A stretch of 64,000 bases of DNA from Tabrizicola_A aquatica (GCA_965194375.1 CBDAEL010000002.1); one strand, 5' to 3'; positions 34,637 through 43,842 are shown, numbered from the stretch's first letter. Numbers and translations: made by a program. Notes: generated from the sequence alone by a model not told the origin.

Positions 34637-35740
34637 ATGACGACCAAGCCCGCCATTCGTGCCGAAGCGGAGCGGCTTTACGCCGCCTTTCTGGCCGCAG
34701 GGGCCGTCCCGGTGGACACTGACATCCTGCAGCCCGCCGAGACGCTTCTGGACCTTTACGGCGAGGATATCCGCGCGCGCGCCTATGTCACCCATGACCC
34801 CCTGCGCGGCGAGATGATGCTGCGACCTGACTTCACCGTACCCGTGGTGCAGGCCCATATGGCGCATGGCGCCGACCCCGCGCGCTATGCCTATATGGGC
34901 GAGGTGTTTCGCAAGCAGGACCATTTGGGCACCCGCGCCAGCGAGTATTTGCAAGTCGGGTTTGAGGTGTTCGACCGCGCCGCCCCCGAGGCCGCCGATG
35001 CCGAGGTGTTCGCGCTTTTTTCCCAGTGTCTTCAGGGCCTTGGCCTGCGTGCCGTCACGGGCGACATCGGCATTCTGATGGCCGCTGTCCGGGGTCTTGA
35101 CACCACGCCGCGCCGCAAGACCGCGCTTTTGCGCCACATCTGGCGGCCCAAACGCTTTCGCGCGCTCTTGGACCGGTTTGCAGGGCGTGCACCCACACCG
35201 CCCGCCCGCGCTCAGCTTTTGGAGAAGCTCGCCAAGGGCAGCCCGGCCGATCTGATCGCGGCAGCGGCCCCCCTGATTGGCCTGCGCGGCGAGGAGGAGA
35301 TCGCCGCCCGCGCCGCCGCGCTGATCGAAGACGCCAGCGCCAAGCCGATTGCGGCGACCGAAGCGGCGCTGCTCTATGACCTTCTGGGCCTGCAAGCCCC
35401 GGCCGAGGCCGCGCTTGACCACCTTCGCGGCATCACGCCTCTGTTGCCCGCCATTGCGGGCGCGGTGGACCGCTTTGCCACCCGGTTGGCAGCGCTGAAG
35501 GCGCGCGGCATCGACACGGGCGCGCTGCCCTTTGAGGCAAGCCTTGGCCGCACCACGATGGAATATTACGATGGGTTCACCTTCGCCTTCGTCGGCCCCG
35601 CCGATCTGCCCCCTCTGGCCAGCGGTGGGCGCTATGATGCGCTGACGGCGGTCTTGGGGCAGGGGCGGTCTATCCCGGCGGTGGGGGGGATCATCCGGCC
35701 AAATCTTGTGGCTGCGCTAAAGGGGGCCACAAGATGTTGA
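34637..35740 (+). CDS. hisZ: ATP phosphoribosyltransferase regulatory subunit HisZ
   Basis: 367 residues, a catalytically dead paralogue of the HisRS catalytic core: ILQPAETLLDLYGEDI, RAYVTHDPLRGEMMLRPDFTVPVV, RYAYMGEVFRKQD, EYLQVGFEVFD, and the motif-3-like LASGGRYDALTAVLG. No anticodon-binding domain is present. HisZ forms a complex with the short HisG and gives allosteric control by histidine. GGAGA lies 6 nt before ATG 34637. It overlaps hisG by 7 nt. Confidence 0.94.
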   Translation: MTTKPAIRAEAERLYAAFLAAGAVPVDTDILQPAETLLDLYGEDIRARAYVTHDPLRGEMMLRPDFTVPVVQAHMAHGADPARYAYMGEVFRKQDHLGTRASEYLQVGFEVFDRAAPEAADAEVFALFSQCLQGLGLRAVTGDIGILMAAVRGLDTTPRRKTALLRHIWRPKRFRALLDRFAGRAPTPPARAQLLEKLAKGSPADLIAAAAPLIGLRGEEEIAARAAALIEDASAKPIAATEAALLYDLLGLQAPAEAALDHLRGITPLLPAIAGAVDRFATRLAALKARGIDTGALPFEASLGRTTMEYYDGFTFAFVGPADLPPLASGGRYDALTAVLGQGRSIPAVGGIIRPNLVAALKGATRC

Positions 35741-36438
35741 AAATCGGCGTGCCGTCCAAGGGCCGGCTGATGGAGAAAACCTTTGACTGGTTCGGCGCGC
35801 GTGGGGTTGCCATGCAGCGCACCGGCAATGAGCGGGAGTATTCCGGCGCGGTTCAAGGGGTTGAGGGGGTGGAACTGGTCCTGCTTTCCGCCGGAGAAAT
35901 TCCGCGCGAATTGTCGGCGGGACGCATTCACCTTGGCGTCACCGGGTCGGACCTTGTGCGCGACAAGCTGGCCGATTGGAACATGCAGGTGGCGGAACTG
36001 GCCGCTTTGGGCTTTGGCCATGCCGATCTGATCGTCGCGGTGCCGGATGCATGGATTGATGTCGACACGCTGGATGATCTGGACGCCGCCGCCGGGGCGT
36101 TTCGCGCCGGGTACGGGCATCGCTTGCGGATTGCCACCAAATATCACCGCCTTGTGCGCGAGTTTCTGACAGCCCATGGCGTGGCCGACTATCAACTGGT
36201 CGACAGCCAAGGGGCCACCGAAGGCACGGTCAAGAACCTGACCGCCGAGGCCGTGGCGGATATCACCTCAACCGGTGAGACCCTGCGGGCGAACCATCTG
36301 AAAATCCTGTCCGACGGGCTGATCCACCAAAGCCAGGCGACGCTTTACGCCGCCCGCGCAGCGGATTGGACTGAGGCCAGCGCCGTTTTGCACAGTTTGG
36401 CCAAGCGGCTGGGTCTGGCGGTTCCCGAGGGGCTTTAG
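35734..36438 (+). CDS. hisG: ATP phosphoribosyltransferase catalytic subunit (short form)
   Basis: 234 residues, the short HisG that lacks the C-terminal regulatory domain and therefore needs HisZ. It joins ATP and PRPP, the first step of histidine synthesis. Visible: IGVPSKGRLMEKT, HLGVTGSDLVRD, GFGHADLIVAVPDAW, RIATKYHRLVREF and the PRPP loop DSQGATEGTVKN followed by DITSTGETLRANHLKIL. The stop overlaps the convergent DMT transporter stop by 4 nt. Confidence 0.95.
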   Translation: MLKIGVPSKGRLMEKTFDWFGARGVAMQRTGNEREYSGAVQGVEGVELVLLSAGEIPRELSAGRIHLGVTGSDLVRDKLADWNMQVAELAALGFGHADLIVAVPDAWIDVDTLDDLDAAAGAFRAGYGHRLRIATKYHRLVREFLTAHGVADYQLVDSQGATEGTVKNLTAEAVADITSTGETLRANHLKILSDGLIHQSQATLYAARAADWTEASAVLHSLAKRLGLAVPEGL

Positions 36439-37307
36439 CCCGGCTTGCGGCTGACCAGCGCCACCCCGAGCCCAGCCAGCGCCATCCCAGCCCAAGCGGC
36501 GGGGGGCATCACCTCGCCCAACAGCGGCCATGCGCAGAGCGCCGCCAGTGCGGGCACAAGGTAGAACAGCGACGAGACGCGGGCGACCTCTCCGGCGCGG
36601 ATCATGGCCAGCAGAAGCGACATCGCCAAAAGCGAATTGGCCAGCACAAGATAGGCCATGGCCCAGATGAATTCGGCGTCCCACGCAATCGCCATGCTTT
36701 CGCTGATCCATGCGGCGGGCAGGCAGAACCCTGCGCCCACGGCATATTGGATGAGATTGGCCGAGACCGGGTGATGCGTCACGCCAAAGCGCTTTTCATA
36801 AAGCGTGCCGGCCGTGATGCCCAACAGCGCGAGAAAGGTCATCACCACGCCAAAGGTGTTTTCCACCGCCACAGCCGAGCGTCCAAAGATCGCCAAAGCC
36901 GCCCCGGCCAGCCCAAGCGCGAGGCCCACCCAGCCCCAGCGTCCAATGTGTTCGCCCACCAAACGCGGCGCCACCAGCGCCACCAGAATGGGTTGCAGGC
37001 AAACGATGATCGCCACCGCGCCTGCCGACACACCGGATTTGAAGGCAACGTAGCACAGGCCGAAATAGACCACCTGAATAAGAAAGCCGACCACCGCCAC
37101 ATCCAGCACCCCGCGCCGCGAGGGCATGGGCGGGCGCAGCACCAATGCCACCGGGATCAGCAATAGCAAAACAAGGCAATAGCGCAGGGCCAGAACCGTC
37201 AGCGGTGCGGCATGGGAAACGGCGATCTTGGCCACGGCAAAGCCCGCCGACCACAGGATCAGAAAGACGACAGGGGCGGCGATGAGCCAAAGAGGGCGCT
37301 GGGTCAT
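36435..37307 (-). CDS. DMT superfamily (EamA) transporter
   Basis: 290 residues, ten predicted helices in two EamA repeats: ILWSAGFAVAKIAVSHAAPLTVLALRY at the start and PVSANLIQYAVGAGFCLPAA ... SLFYLVPALAALCAWPLLGEV in the second half. These are drug/metabolite exporters; the substrate is unknown. ATG 37307 (MTQRPLWLIAAPVV) begins the first helix. Convergent with hisG, 4-nt overlap at the stops. Confidence 0.88.
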   Translation of the reverse strand: MTQRPLWLIAAPVVFLILWSAGFAVAKIAVSHAAPLTVLALRYCLVLLLLIPVALVLRPPMPSRRGVLDVAVVGFLIQVVYFGLCYVAFKSGVSAGAVAIIVCLQPILVALVAPRLVGEHIGRWGWVGLALGLAGAALAIFGRSAVAVENTFGVVMTFLALLGITAGTLYEKRFGVTHHPVSANLIQYAVGAGFCLPAAWISESMAIAWDAEFIWAMAYLVLANSLLAMSLLLAMIRAGEVARVSSLFYLVPALAALCAWPLLGEVMPPAAWAGMALAGLGVALVSRKPG

Positions 37308-37405
37308 GTCGGCTGTTTGGCGCGCCGCCCCCGCAATGGCAAGCCATCTTGACGCAGGTTCGTTCTGATCTAGCTCTCGACGGCCATACAAAGGATCACA
37401 CACCC

Positions 37406-37753
37406 ATGCGCACTCTGACCATTCTTGCTGCCGTTCTGCTTGCCGCCCCTGCCTTTGCCCAAGACCTTGCCACCGGCGACGCCATCAAGGCGGCTGTTTC
37501 GGGCAACACCATTCAGGGCAGCATGACCAGCTCTGGCCCCTACGCCGAGTTCTATGCCGAAGACGGCACCGTCAAGGGCGACGGCTACACCGCCGTCTGG
37601 GCGATCGTCGGCGATACCATGTGCTGGACCTATGAAGGCGCCGAGCAGGATTGCTGGGGCGTCAAGATCGCGGCCGATCAGGTGACTTGGATCAAAGACG
37701 GCGCTGAAGGCGGCACCGGCACCATCGTGGCCGGGAACGCGAACAACTTCTGA
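37406..37753 (+). CDS. Small secreted protein of unknown function
   Basis: 115 residues with a clear signal peptide (1-18, ending AFA, mature QDLATG). The mature domain has GNTIQGSMTSSGPYAEFYAEDGTVKG, GDTMCWTYEGAEQDCWGVKI and a Gly-rich end. Two cysteines (MCW..DCW) may form a disulfide. This looks like a small periplasmic beta-barrel type domain, but I do not recognise the family. AAAGGA lies at 37390-37395 before ATG 37406. It is preceded by the divergent DMT transporter and followed by the convergent DUF1489 gene. Confidence 0.75.
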   Translation: MRTLTILAAVLLAAPAFAQDLATGDAIKAAVSGNTIQGSMTSSGPYAEFYAEDGTVKGDGYTAVWAIVGDTMCWTYEGAEQDCWGVKIAADQVTWIKDGAEGGTGTIVAGNANNF

Positions 37754-37767
37754 TCGCCAAACCCCGC

Positions 37768-38196
37768 TTAGCGCAGGCCGATTTCGGCCAAGGCTTGGGC
37801 AAGGCTGGGCGGCAGTTTGTCGTCCAGCGCCCGGCCCTTGGGCAGATCGCGCGGGCTGTCGGCGGGGTCAAGATAGCGCCAGCCCTGAAAGGGGCGGCGC
37901 GCAGCACCCTCGGTGCGGATCACCTCGGCATCCAAGACCAGCGCGCATCGGGCAATGCCATCAGACCCGCGCCGTTCGTCCAGCGCCACAATCCGCTGGC
38001 GGGCCGTGATGACCCCCTTGATCACCCAGTAAAGCGACCCGCCCGCGAGGATTTCATCGGCGCGTTTGGGCCACATACGGGTGACATGTTCGGCGGTGCC
38101 GGGGGCCCAGTGCGGGGCGTTGCGAACCTGCCAGTCGATCAAATCTTCGACCGAGTCCGCACCCACGCAGAGCTTGATGATATTCAGATGATCCAC
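37768..38196 (-). CDS. DUF1489 family protein
   Basis: 142 residues starting from a GTG (VDHLNIIKLCVGADSVEDLIDWQ), the characteristic DUF1489 opening, then TRMWPKRADEILAGGSLYWVIKGVITARQRIVALDERRG and GWRYLDPADSPRDLP. Conserved in alphaproteobacteria, function unknown. GGGGGAA just upstream supports the GTG at 38196; the frame stays open to 38322 but reads into the nrdJ leader. Confidence 0.85.
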   Translation of the reverse strand: MDHLNIIKLCVGADSVEDLIDWQVRNAPHWAPGTAEHVTRMWPKRADEILAGGSLYWVIKGVITARQRIVALDERRGSDGIARCALVLDAEVIRTEGAARRPFQGWRYLDPADSPRDLPKGRALDDKLPPSLAQALAEIGLR

Positions 38197-38333
38197 GATT
38201 CCCCCAAGGTCGGCATTACGGCCAGAATTAGGGCGCAGCGCAAGACTCTCAAGTCTTGCCCGGCCCGGCTGATGGGCGTATCTTGGGGGTTCGCCTGTCT
38301 CCACCCACAATAGAATCCTCAAAGGACTGCCAG

Positions 38334-40610
38334 ATGTCGCCGTTTTCCGCCCCCATTGCCGAAGCCATCTGGGACATGAAGTACCGCTTCAAAGAGGCGG
38401 ATGGCACCCCGATTGACCGCACGGTGGAGGACAGCTGGCGCCGCATCGCCCGCGCTTTGGCCGAGGTCGAGGCAGAGCCGAAGGTCTGGGAAGAGCGGTT
38501 TTATGGCGCGCTTTCGGGGTTCAAATTCCTGCCCGCAGGTCGCATCACGGCGGGCGCTGGCACGGGGCGGAATGTGACGCTGTTCAACTGCTTTGTCATG
38601 GGCACCGTCCCGGACAGCATGGGCGGCATTTTCGACGGGCTGAAAGAGGCCGCGCTGACCATGCAGCAGGGTGGCGGCATCGGCTATGACTTTTCCACCA
38701 TCCGCCCGCGCGGGGCCGAGGTGAAGGGTGTGGCGGCGGATGCTTCGGGCCCCTTGTCGTTCATGGATGTCTGGGACGCGATGTGCCGCACCATCATGTC
38801 TGCGGGCTCGCGCCGCGGGGCTATGATGGCCACCATGCGCTGCGACCACCCCGATGTTGAGGCGTTCATCGAGGCCAAGAAAGACCCCGCGCGCCTGCGG
38901 ATGTTCAACCTGTCGGTGCTGGTCACTGATCCCTTCATGGATGCGGTCAAGGCCGATGGCCCTTGGGAGTTGGTGTTCGATGGCCGCGTCTATCGCACCG
39001 TTCAGGCGCGCGATCTGTGGAACAAGATCATGCGCAACACCTATGATTTTGCCGAGCCGGGCGTGATCTTTATCGACCGGATCAACAAGGCCAACAACCT
39101 TGGCTACGCCGAAACCATCGCCGCGACCAACCCCTGTGGCGAGCAGCCCCTGCCGCCCTATGGTGCCTGCCTGCTCGGGTCGATCAACATGGCCACGCTG
39201 GTCACCGCGCCGTTTACCGCTGAGGCGGAGATGGACCCCAAGGCGCTGGCCGATCTGGTGCGCCTTGCCGTGCGGATGATGGACAATGTGGTGGACGCCA
39301 GCCGCTTCCCCTTGCCCCAGCAAGAGGCCGAGGCGCGCGCCAAGCGCCGCATTGGCCTTGGCGTCACGGGTCTGGCCGATGCGCTGTTGATGCTGGGTCT
39401 GCGCTATGGCAGCCCCGAGGCCGCCGCGCAGACCGAAAAGTGGATGCATGCGATTGCGCGGGCCTCGTACATGGCCTCGGTTGATCTGGCTAAAGAAAAG
39501 GGCGCCTTCCCGCTGTTTGACGCCAAGGGCTATCTGGCCTCGGGCAACATGATGCAGATGGACGCTGATGTGCGCGACGCCATCGCAACCCACGGCATCC
39601 GCAACGCGCTGTTGACCTCGATCGCGCCGACCGGGACGATTTCGCTGTATGCGGGCAATGTCAGTTCCGGGATCGAGCCGGTCTTTGCCTATGCCTACAC
39701 CCGCAAGGTGCTGCAAAAAGATGGCAGCCGCACAGAAGAAGAGGTGGTCGATTACGCCGTGCGGCTGTGGCGTGAGTTGAAGGGCGACGCGCCCTTGCCC
39801 GATTACTTCGTCAACGCTCAAACCCTGCCGCCCTTGGACCATGTGCGGATGCAGGCGGCGGCGCAGAAATGGGTCGATTCCTCGATTTCCAAGACCATCA
39901 ACTGCCCCGAAGACATCTCCTTTGACGCCTTCAAAGAGGTCTATATGGCCGCTTGGGACCAAGGCTGCAAAGGCTGCACGACCTATCGCCCGAATGACGT
40001 GACAGGCTCGGTTCTGTCGGTGTCTGAGTCCAGCGACAAGACCCCGTCCGAAGCCCCGGCACAAGCGCATGGTGGTGAGGTGATTTATCTCTCTGAACCC
40101 TTGGAACGCCCGGCGGCGCTGGAAGGCCATACCTACAAGGTGAAATGGCCGGGGTCGGAACATGCGCTTTATATCACCGTCAATGATGTGGTGATTTCCG
40201 GCCACCGCCGCCCGTTTGAGGTGTTCATCAACTCCAAGAACATGGAGCATTTCGCCTGGACGGTGGCCCTGACGCGGATGATCTCAGCCGTGTTCCGGCG
40301 CGGGGGGGATATCTCCTTTGTCGTGGAAGAGCTGAAAGCCGTGTTCGACCCGCGCGGTGGGGCCTGGATGGAAGGGCGCTATATCCCGTCGATCCTGGCC
40401 GCCATCGGTGGGGTGATCGAACGCCACCTGATCGCCATTGGCTTCATTGAGGGCGAGGGGCTGGGTCTGAAATCCGATCCCAAGGCCGAGGTGATGGTGG
40501 TGGGCGGCAGCCCGCGCGGGGCAGCTTGCCCGTCTTGCGGCAGCTATGCCATGCAGATGAAAGAGGGCTGCATGACCTGCAACGACTGCGGCCATTCGAA
40601 GTGCGGCTAA
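38334..40610 (+). CDS. nrdJ: Adenosylcobalamin-dependent ribonucleotide reductase (class II)
   Basis: 758 residues. The ten-stranded barrel carries FNCFVMG, GGGIGYDFSTIRPRG, NPCGEQPLPPYGACLLGSIN (catalytic cysteine on the loop), LTSIAPTGTISLYAGNVSSGIEPVFAYAY and, late, WDQGCKGCTTYRPN. A C-terminal zinc ribbon, CPSCGSY....CMTCNDCGHSKCG, is the redox-active end seen in this class II group. It makes deoxyribonucleotides without oxygen dependence, using B12. AAAGGA precedes ATG 38334. The 137-bp leader shows no recognisable cobalamin riboswitch. No class I genes are visible in the window. Confidence 0.95.
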   Translation: MSPFSAPIAEAIWDMKYRFKEADGTPIDRTVEDSWRRIARALAEVEAEPKVWEERFYGALSGFKFLPAGRITAGAGTGRNVTLFNCFVMGTVPDSMGGIFDGLKEAALTMQQGGGIGYDFSTIRPRGAEVKGVAADASGPLSFMDVWDAMCRTIMSAGSRRGAMMATMRCDHPDVEAFIEAKKDPARLRMFNLSVLVTDPFMDAVKADGPWELVFDGRVYRTVQARDLWNKIMRNTYDFAEPGVIFIDRINKANNLGYAETIAATNPCGEQPLPPYGACLLGSINMATLVTAPFTAEAEMDPKALADLVRLAVRMMDNVVDASRFPLPQQEAEARAKRRIGLGVTGLADALLMLGLRYGSPEAAAQTEKWMHAIARASYMASVDLAKEKGAFPLFDAKGYLASGNMMQMDADVRDAIATHGIRNALLTSIAPTGTISLYAGNVSSGIEPVFAYAYTRKVLQKDGSRTEEEVVDYAVRLWRELKGDAPLPDYFVNAQTLPPLDHVRMQAAAQKWVDSSISKTINCPEDISFDAFKEVYMAAWDQGCKGCTTYRPNDVTGSVLSVSESSDKTPSEAPAQAHGGEVIYLSEPLERPAALEGHTYKVKWPGSEHALYITVNDVVISGHRRPFEVFINSKNMEHFAWTVALTRMISAVFRRGGDISFVVEELKAVFDPRGGAWMEGRYIPSILAAIGGVIERHLIAIGFIEGEGLGLKSDPKAEVMVVGGSPRGAACPSCGSYAMQMKEGCMTCNDCGHSKCG

Positions 40611-40679
40611 GCCCTTCGGGGAGGGTGTCGACGGCCGGTTAACCCAACTGCGCTGCGGCAGTTTGGCGTGTCCATTCTG

Positions 40680-40708
40680 TTGACAACTCGGCCGACTCCG
40701 TTCCCTAT
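40680..40708 (+). promoter_or_regulatory. Candidate promoter of the amino-acid ABC operon
   Basis: TTGACA at 40680-40685 and the weak -10 CCCTAT at 40703-40708, spacer 17 bp, 28 nt before the ATG at 40736. The -35 is a consensus match; the -10 is poor. Confidence 0.42.
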
Positions 40709-40735
40709 GGGTTGTGAGCCACGGCAAGGGGAAAC

Positions 40736-41518
40736 ATGCCGAAACTGGGGGAAGACGGTGCTTCGGCGCCGGTAGCGATTGCGGTGCGTGATCTGCGAAA
40801 AAGCTTTGGCACCCATGAGGTGCTGAAGGGCGTGTCTTTGACCGCGCACGAAGGCGATGTTGTCGCAATCATCGGTGGTTCGGGCTCGGGCAAGTCGACC
40901 ATGTTGCGCTGCATCAATTTCCTCGAAACGCCGACGGCCGGGACCATCGAAATCGGCGGCGAGGCGGTGAAGATGCACGCCGACGGCCTGCCTTCGGATC
41001 GGCGGCAATTGGAACGTCTACGGCAATCGCTTGGCATGGTGTTCCAGGCCTTCAATCTTTGGACCCACAAGACCGTTCTGGAAAACCTGATCGAAGTCCC
41101 GGTCCATGTGATGAAAACCCCCCGTGCCGAGGCCGAAGCGCGCGCGCGCAAGCTTTTGGCGCGCGTTGGGCTGTCCGAAAAGGAAGGCGCGTTTCCGGCC
41201 TTTATGTCCGGCGGCCAGCAGCAACGCGCGGCGATTGCACGCGCCTTGTGCATGGAGCCGCGCGCCATGCTGTTTGATGAACCCACCTCTGCGCTTGACC
41301 CCGAACTTGTGGGCGAGGTGCTGCAGGTGATCCGCGCCTTGGCAGACGAGGGCCGCACTATGGTCCTCGTCACCCATGAGATGAAGTTTGCCCGTGAAGT
41401 GGCAAGTCATGTGATCTACCTGCACAACGGGGTGATCGAAGAAGAAGGCCCGCCAGACGAATTGTTTGGCGCGCCAAAGTCAGAGCGGCTGAAGCAGTTT
41501 TTGAAAACTGTCAGCTGA
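40736..41518 (+). CDS. Polar amino acid ABC transporter ATP-binding protein
   Basis: 260 residues of the HisP/GlnQ group. Walker A GGSGSGKST, FQAFNLWTHKTVLENLIEVPVHV (Q-loop), MSGGQQQRAAIARAL, Walker B AMLFDEPTSALDPELVGEVL and H-loop VTHEMKFAREV. First gene of an operon ATPase - binding protein - two permeases (40736-43842). The long Asp/Gln insertion MHADGLPSDRRQLERLRQ is typical of histidine/octopine-type ATPases. AAGGGGA lies just upstream of the start. Confidence 0.92.
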   Translation: MPKLGEDGASAPVAIAVRDLRKSFGTHEVLKGVSLTAHEGDVVAIIGGSGSGKSTMLRCINFLETPTAGTIEIGGEAVKMHADGLPSDRRQLERLRQSLGMVFQAFNLWTHKTVLENLIEVPVHVMKTPRAEAEARARKLLARVGLSEKEGAFPAFMSGGQQQRAAIARALCMEPRAMLFDEPTSALDPELVGEVLQVIRALADEGRTMVLVTHEMKFAREVASHVIYLHNGVIEEEGPPDELFGAPKSERLKQFLKTVS

Positions 41519-41555
41519 AACCATAACGAAACGTGACCCAACAATGAGGATACCC

Positions 41556-42326
41556 ATGAACAAGTTCATCGCAGGCGCTCTTGCCACCTTTGCCCTCGCC
41601 GGTGCCGCAATGGCCGAACCCGTCAAGATCGGGATTGCCGCCGAAGCCTATCCGCCCTTCGCTTCGCCCGATGCTGCTGGCAATTGGGTTGGCTGGGAAG
41701 TCGAAATCATTGGCGCTGTCTGCAAGGCGGCCGAAATCGAATGCGCCATCACGCCGGTGGCGTGGGACGGCATCATTCCGTCGCTGACCTCGGGCCAGAT
41801 CGATGTGATCATGGCGTCGATGTCGATCACCGAAGAGCGGATGCAGACCATCGACTTCTCGGACATGTATTACAACACCCCGACCGTGATCGTGGGCGCA
41901 ACCGGCGCTGTTGCGACGCCTGACGCGGCTGGCCTGGCTGGCAAGATCATCGGTGTGCAGGCGGCTACGATCCACGAGGCCTATGTGAACGCCTATTTTG
42001 CCGAGACTGCCGCTGAGGTGAAGGTCTACCAGACCCAAGACGAGGCCAATCAGGATCTGGCAGCGGGCCGCATTGATGCGACCCAGGCTGACAGCATTGC
42101 CATGGACGCCTTCCTTGCTTCGGACGCGGGCAAGGCCTGCTGCGCCGTGGTCGGTGCGGTTGCCGATGATCCGGCAATCCTGGGCGCTGGCGTGGGCGCT
42201 GGCATCCGCAAGGGTGAGGATGATCTGAAGGCCAAGATCAACGCAGGGATCGCCAAGATCTTGGAAGATGGCACCTATGACACCATCACCAAGGGCTATT
42301 TCGCCTCGTCGATCTACGGCGGCTGA
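41556..42326 (+). CDS. Polar amino acid ABC transporter substrate-binding protein
   Basis: 256 residues. Signal peptide 1-20 (ends AAMA). SBP_bac_3 fold: KIGIAAEAYPPFASPDAAGNWVGWEVEII, ITPVAWDGIIPSLTSGQIDVIMASMSITEERMQTIDFSDMYYNTPT and the C-terminal GTYDTITKGYF. The Trp-Asp-Gly-Ile-Ile and MSIT.ER segments are the ligand cleft of the lysine/arginine/ornithine/histidine/octopine group. GAGGA is 5 nt before ATG 41556; an upstream ATG at 41544 overlaps that site and is rejected. Confidence 0.9.
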   Translation: MNKFIAGALATFALAGAAMAEPVKIGIAAEAYPPFASPDAAGNWVGWEVEIIGAVCKAAEIECAITPVAWDGIIPSLTSGQIDVIMASMSITEERMQTIDFSDMYYNTPTVIVGATGAVATPDAAGLAGKIIGVQAATIHEAYVNAYFAETAAEVKVYQTQDEANQDLAAGRIDATQADSIAMDAFLASDAGKACCAVVGAVADDPAILGAGVGAGIRKGEDDLKAKINAGIAKILEDGTYDTITKGYFASSIYGG

Positions 42327-42329
42327 TGG

Positions 42330-43061
42330 GTGCTCGGGGTGCTTGACGCCTCCACGCTGGATCTTCTGGCCTATTCGCCCCCCGGTTGGGGGGCGACACT
42401 TTTGCGCGGGCTGTGGAACTCGGTTCTGATTGCCACGGGGGCCTATGCTTTGGGCCTTTTGATCGGCACGGCTGGGGCCTATGGCAAGCTTTACGGCAGC
42501 CCCTTTGTCAAGGATTTGCTGTCGGTTTACACAACCGTCGTGCGCGCTGTGCCCGAGTTGGTGCTGATCTTGATCTTGTATTTCGCCGTCACCGATGCGG
42601 TGAACCAGATCATTCTGGCCTTTGGCGGGAACCGCATTGAGATTTCAGGCGTTGTTGCGGGCATTGCCGTTTTGGGCGTGGTGCAAGGTGCCTATGCAAC
42701 CGAGGTTTTGCGCGGTGCCATTCTGGCGGTGCCGACCGGCCAGATTGAGGCGGCCAAGGCAATGGGCATGCCTGCGGGCCTTTTGGCGCGCCGCATCACC
42801 TTGCCCCTTATGCTGTCTTTCGCCATTCCCGGCCTTGCCAATCTGTGGCTGGTCGCCACCAAGGACACCGCGCTTTTGGCTGTGGTGGGCTTTGCCGAGC
42901 TGACCCAAGCCACCCGTCAAGCTGCAAGCACCACGAAGGCCTTTTTCACCTTCTATGCGGCGGCGGGGGTCCTGTATCTGATCCTGTCGATCGCCTCGAC
43001 CATGATGTTTGCCCGCATCGAGAAATGGGCGCGGCGCGGGCAACGGCGGACGGAGGGCTGA
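42330..43061 (+). CDS. Amino acid ABC transporter permease (HisQ-like)
   Basis: 243 residues, five or six helices, HisM/HisQ type BPD_transp_1: LLRGLWNSVLIATGAYALGLLIG, TTVVRAVPELVLILILYF, and the EAA loop EAAKAMGMPAGLLARRITLPLML. It begins at a GTG 3 nt after the binding-protein stop (a second GTG at 42339 is possible), with no strong Shine-Dalgarno, implying reinitiation. One base separates it from the partner permease. Confidence 0.9.
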   Translation: MLGVLDASTLDLLAYSPPGWGATLLRGLWNSVLIATGAYALGLLIGTAGAYGKLYGSPFVKDLLSVYTTVVRAVPELVLILILYFAVTDAVNQIILAFGGNRIEISGVVAGIAVLGVVQGAYATEVLRGAILAVPTGQIEAAKAMGMPAGLLARRITLPLMLSFAIPGLANLWLVATKDTALLAVVGFAELTQATRQAASTTKAFFTFYAAAGVLYLILSIASTMMFARIEKWARRGQRRTEG

Positions 43062-43062
43062 G

Positions 43063-43842
43063 ATGCTGGAAGAGCTTCTGATCCCCCGACGCATTGCGAT
43101 GATGGCGATTGCCGCGATCCTTTTGGGCCTGTGCTTTGTCTACGGCCGCTGGGATTGGCTTTTGGTGCCGAAATATCAAAAGCTGATGCTGACGGGCTTT
43201 TGGAACACGCTGTCCCTGTTGGTGATCACCATGGTTTTGGGCATGGCGCTGGCCATTCCTTTGGGGTTGGCGCAGGCCGTTGGCCCTTGGTACCTTGCCC
43301 GCCCGGCGCAAGCCTTTTGCGGATTGGTGCGCGGCACCCCGCTCTTGTTGCAACTTTTCTTGCTGTATTACGGCGTGGGAAGCCTGTTCCCCAGTATTCC
43401 CGGCATCCGGGAAAGCATCTTTTGGCCGATCCTGCGCGATGCGTGGTACTTTGCGGTTCTGGGCCTGTCGCTTTCGGTGGCGGGTTATGAGGGCGAGGTG
43501 ATGCGCGGCGCCTTCAAGGGCGTGCCGCATGGCCAGTTGGAAGCGGCAAAAGCGATGGGCATGCCGCGATTGACGCTGTTCCGCCGGATCTGGTTGCCGC
43601 AAGCCCTGCACCGGGTCTTGCCCACCTTGGGCGGTGAGACGGTGTTGCAGCTGAAGGCCACACCGCTTGTCGCGATGATCACGGTCACCGACATCTATGC
43701 GGTGTCCAGCCGGGTGCGGGCGGAAACACTGATTGTCTATGAGCCCTTGCTGATGCTGGCCTTGGTGTATCTGGCGATCACCGGGATGATCGTGGCCTTG
43801 TTCACATGGTTTGAACGCAGGCTTCCATCCCGCACGGCCTAG
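43063..43842 (+). CDS. Amino acid ABC transporter permease (HisM-like)
   Basis: 259 residues: GFWNTLSLLVITMVLGMALAIPLGLAQA, CGLVRGTPLLLQLFLLYYG, EAA loop LEAAKAMGMPRLTLFRRIWLPQALHRVLPTLGGE, and LKATPLVAMITVTDIYAVSSRVR. It forms the second half of the permease heterodimer. GGAGGG sits just before ATG 43063. Last gene of the operon; the stop at 43842 faces the convergent FAH gene 18 nt away. Confidence 0.9.
   Translation: MLEELLIPRRIAMMAIAAILLGLCFVYGRWDWLLVPKYQKLMLTGFWNTLSLLVITMVLGMALAIPLGLAQAVGPWYLARPAQAFCGLVRGTPLLLQLFLLYYGVGSLFPSIPGIRESIFWPILRDAWYFAVLGLSLSVAGYEGEVMRGAFKGVPHGQLEAAKAMGMPRLTLFRRIWLPQALHRVLPTLGGETVLQLKATPLVAMITVTDIYAVSSRVRAETLIVYEPLLMLALVYLAITGMIVALFTWFERRLPSRTA

Noticed and set aside
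38197..38333. Cobalamin riboswitch before the B12-dependent reductase
   Set aside because: The leader lacks a recognisable B12 box or the expected conserved core; not supported by reading alone.
38319..40250. 643-codon minus-strand open frame opposite nrdJ
   Set aside because: Antisense shadow of a well-conserved reductase; no protein family resemblance.
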